A stretch of DNA of 64,000 nucleotides from Paradesertivirga sp966210515 (GTDB taxonomy: Bacteria > Bacteroidota > Bacteroidia > Sphingobacteriales > Sphingobacteriaceae): the NCBI GenBank assembly GCA_966210515.1, contig CBIHLM010000007.1, positions 1 to 64,000 on the forward strand. The letters are read 5' to 3'. This document shows positions 61,702-64,000 of the stretch, one piece after another. A program made the position numbers and the translations under genes. The notes below the pieces were generated by a model. It was given only the letters and a program-made list of their open reading frames with translations, searched no databases and had not been told where the DNA came from. The first letter of the stretch is position 1. The number at the start of each line of letters is the position of its first letter.

Positions 61702-63747
61702 ATGAACAAGAAGGAAATAAAAGCTTGGTTCCTTGCAGTAGTTTCAGTTTTTATCGGCGTGTCTTTGAATGCGCAGGTGTTATATGTTGGGGCGAACTAT
61801 CATCCCCATGATGATAAAGACCCTGAAAAGATAAAGAGAGATATTCAGCTTATGAAAGCCGCAGGACTGACGGTAGTCCGCATGGGGCATTTGGCCTGGG
61901 ATAGTTTTGAACCTTCGGAAGGGAAATTCGATTTCGGATGGTTTGACAAGGTGATGGATCAAATGAACCAGGCCGGCATTAAAGTAATATTGGATATCGC
62001 TATCCGGCCTGTGCCTATATGGCTGCATCATAAATACCCTTCTATTGATGTTACAAATCCAGGTGGTATAGCGCAATATCCCAATCACCGGTACATGGAC
62101 GATCCCGGAGATCCAATGTTTCAAAAATATGCTTTACGATTTACGGATACCTTAAGTAAACGCTATGCCAAACATCCGGCACTACTGGGTTATGGCATTG
62201 ATAATGAATCGGGTGACGGACCGATATCCTACTCAGAAACTGTAAGAAAAAGGTTTGTGACATGGTTGACGAAAAAATATTCAAACCTTGATAATTTGAA
62301 CAATGCCTGGGCTACGCAGCGTTGGTCAAGACGCATTAATCAATTTAATGAAGTTGGGCTGCCTGTAGCCGGAGCTAAGAATGGCGCACCTGAAAAGATA
62401 CTGGATTTCAGACGTTTTATCTCTGATGAAACAAGTCAGTTTTTAATTAAGATTCTTGATAAAGTAAATCAGAATGCCCCAGGTGTTTTAACCAATACAA
62501 ATGCATGGTATTATAGTTCAATGAGGTATTTTGACTATTCAGATATTGCCTATTCCGGCAAAATGACCCGCCATGGCGAAGGGTTTTACCCCGGAAACAC
62601 ATTGGTGACGAACTGGGGAGTAGTAGCCTCTTTATTCGGGATGTCACGTATCCAGTTTGAAAGTACAAATCCTTTCTGGTGCAGCGAATTTACCACAATG
62701 ACAGCCGTGCCAAATTCGATCCGTAAATCGGCTTATGCCAGTTTAATGTATGGCAATCAAATGGTTTGCGGCTGGACCTGGCAAAGTATGCATTCGGGTG
62801 AGGAGCAGTATCTGGAAGGCATGATCGATTGGGACGGGATCCCTAATCGAAAATACGATGAATACAAAAAAATCGCGACCGAGTTTAAAAAGATAGAAAA
62901 GTATTTCCCTTACCAAAGGAAAGCGGAGGTTGGCATGGCTTTTTCTTTCCCAAGCCAAATCGCGAGCAGCGCATTCCCGGAACAGCATGATAATCAACTA
63001 CAGTCCTGTTTTGGAATTTTCCACTACCGGAACATGGATGCTAACGTAGTTGAAATCGGTAAAAGCAAACTTAATTATAAACTACTAATAGTTCCCGGGG
63101 TGACTGTTATGGACGAAGTGTCGGTCAGTAAAATCAGAGATTTTGTTAATAATGGCGGAACGGTTATTATGACAAGCAATTCGGCTTTTGTTGATGAAAC
63201 AGGGAAAGTATTTGCTTCTACCCGTCCGGGCGGCCTAAGCGACGTATTCGGGATTCGTGTTGGAAGTTTCGAAGAGACCGAAATGATGAATGAGCTTTCC
63301 ATGAAATCTTATAAGGGTAAACGGATAGAATTTACTTACAACGGGAAAACTACTGATCTCGAATCGGAAAGGTTTGATATTGTTGAACCGAAAACCGCTC
63401 AGGTTGTCGGAAAGATCACCAGCCTCGATAAGGATTATCCGATAATGACTGTTAACAAGTTTGGCAAAGGTAAGGCAATTTATGTGGGGCTCCATGCTAA
63501 TGGCAATGCTTTGAACCTCTTGCTTGATGATTTGATCAATGAACTGGGTATTAAAAAAGGTCCTGATGTGCCCAACGGCGTTATGTCCAGGCAGATAGAC
63601 AAAAACCATTACCTGTACTTGAATGTGACTGGAGAACCGAAAGAGATACAGATGAATACGAAGTCAAGAAGCCTTCTTTTTGATAGAAATTACACGGGAA
63701 ATTTTACGATTGCCCCTTACGAGCCGGAGTTTATTGAAATAAAATAA
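61702..63747 (+). CDS. GH42 beta-galactosidase
   Basis: The 681-residue secreted enzyme (signal peptide 1-25) has the GH42 N-terminal barrel: GANYHPHDDKDPEKI, VVRMGHLAWDSFEPSEGKFDF, the acid/base E169 in GIDNESGD and the nucleophile E329 in WCSEFTTM. A beta-galactosidase trimerisation-like domain follows (MAFSFPSQIAS to NNGGTVIMTSNSAF) and a small beta domain ends the chain. It would remove galactosyl residues from xyloglucan side chains; other galactosides, or other GH42 specificities such as arabinopyranosidase, are possible. It starts seven bases after the GH51 gene. Confidence 0.88.
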   Translation: MNKKEIKAWFLAVVSVFIGVSLNAQVLYVGANYHPHDDKDPEKIKRDIQLMKAAGLTVVRMGHLAWDSFEPSEGKFDFGWFDKVMDQMNQAGIKVILDIAIRPVPIWLHHKYPSIDVTNPGGIAQYPNHRYMDDPGDPMFQKYALRFTDTLSKRYAKHPALLGYGIDNESGDGPISYSETVRKRFVTWLTKKYSNLDNLNNAWATQRWSRRINQFNEVGLPVAGAKNGAPEKILDFRRFISDETSQFLIKILDKVNQNAPGVLTNTNAWYYSSMRYFDYSDIAYSGKMTRHGEGFYPGNTLVTNWGVVASLFGMSRIQFESTNPFWCSEFTTMTAVPNSIRKSAYASLMYGNQMVCGWTWQSMHSGEEQYLEGMIDWDGIPNRKYDEYKKIATEFKKIEKYFPYQRKAEVGMAFSFPSQIASSAFPEQHDNQLQSCFGIFHYRNMDANVVEIGKSKLNYKLLIVPGVTVMDEVSVSKIRDFVNNGGTVIMTSNSAFVDETGKVFASTRPGGLSDVFGIRVGSFEETEMMNELSMKSYKGKRIEFTYNGKTTDLESERFDIVEPKTAQVVGKITSLDKDYPIMTVNKFGKGKAIYVGLHANGNALNLLLDDLINELGIKKGPDVPNGVMSRQIDKNHYLYLNVTGEPKEIQMNTKSRSLLFDRNYTGNFTIAPYEPEFIEIK

Positions 63748-63912
63748 TTCATTACTGTATGGCAGACCTGATAGTAATTATCGAAAAATAACATGAATAG
63801 GCTTATGTATTAAGTGTTTTTCAAAGCCCTGTTTTTTAGACGATAATTAAGGTCTCAAACGATGAAAGTCACAAACAAACAAATAGAAATAACTCACAAT
63901 ACACATAATAAA

Positions 63913-64000
63913 ATGAAAAAATTCTTCACCGCAGCCTTTATGCTTTTCTCGTTTTCTCTGCTGGCTCAGCAAAAGTATGCTTCACCAGTAAGAGAAGGTA
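63913..64000 (+). CDS. Start of a secreted protein (cut by the window end)
   Basis: Only 29 codons are visible. They start with MKKFFTAAFMLFSFSLLAQQ, a clear Sec signal peptide with cleavage after LAQ, and go on with KYASPVREG. It follows the GH42 gene after a 165-base gap with no other feature, so it is likely a further enzyme or binding protein of the polysaccharide locus. Family unknown. Confidence 0.7.
   Translation, partial: MKKFFTAAFMLFSFSLLAQQKYASPVREG

Overview
The window looks like a chromosome segment of a Bacteroidota bacterium, probably of the Sphingobacteriaceae type (Pedobacter/Mucilaginibacter-like). Supporting signs are SusC/SusD pairs, a MurF-Alr fusion, a bifunctional HisB, a ComEC without a catalytic beta-lactamase domain, BACON-domain glycanases, promoters of the TTG-N19-TAnnTTTG type and moderate-to-low GC. 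Assignment to a genus is an inference.

Region 1 (1-8425) starts with an ABC ATPase and an exported protein. It continues with a tight plus-strand run: an outer-membrane barrel protein, a helix-hairpin-helix/barrel protein, ComEC, an enoyl-CoA hydratase-like enzyme and a phosphoesterase. Region 2 (8449-13353) holds the ergothioneine pair egtB-egtD, divergent from a PLP trans-sulfuration enzyme, followed by a universal stress protein and an NlpC/P60 hydrolase.

Region 3 (13363-22213, minus strand) is a complete histidine operon in the order hisG-D-C-B-H-A-F-IE, trailed by a WD40 gene. It starts from a recognisable promoter and a His-rich leader peptide (MVTVLTHHMHLHHRRFGVI) that suggests attenuation. 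Two related mobile-looking units sit inside the operon. A 479-bp unit with inverted GC-rich ends carries a DUF559 (Vsr-like) nuclease and is fused in frame to hisF. A 144-bp unit with the same kind of ends but no nuclease sits between hisB and hisH. In both, the inner gene's native start codon has been overwritten by the end of the unit, so HisF and HisH are now made as N-terminally extended proteins. This is the most unusual feature of the window.

Region 4 (22390-35966) is mostly housekeeping: a HerA/YjgR-type ATPase, a YhiN-type flavoprotein, a META-domain lipoprotein, an RluF-like pseudouridine synthase, a PAS protein, an LpxL-like acyltransferase, a phosphoesterase next to a nucleotidyltransferase pseudogene with two nonsense codons, a DUF72 protein, a peroxiredoxin, a macro-domain protein, a DUF502 protein, MurF-Alr and RecX. 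Two tRNA genes (Gly-GCC and Leu-UAA) follow under a near-perfect Bacteroidota promoter and end at a strong terminator.

Region 5 (36359-42783, minus strand) is a five-gene operon: a small His/Cys protein, an ABC ATPase, a TonB-dependent siderophore-type receptor and two DUF3526 ABC-2 permeases. It resembles a metal or metallophore handling system.

Region 6 (42838-64000) is a polysaccharide utilisation locus that fits xyloglucan. A GH95 fucosidase remnant is followed by a GH31 alpha-xylosidase with PA14 insert, SusC, SusD, a surface glycan-binding lipoprotein, a BACON-GH5 endoglucanase, an SGNH esterase, a GH39 enzyme, a second larger acetylesterase, GH51, GH42 and the start of another secreted protein. 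The expected division of labour is surface cleavage and capture by GH5, SGBP and SusCD, followed by periplasmic removal of acetyl, arabinosyl, galactosyl and xylosyl groups.
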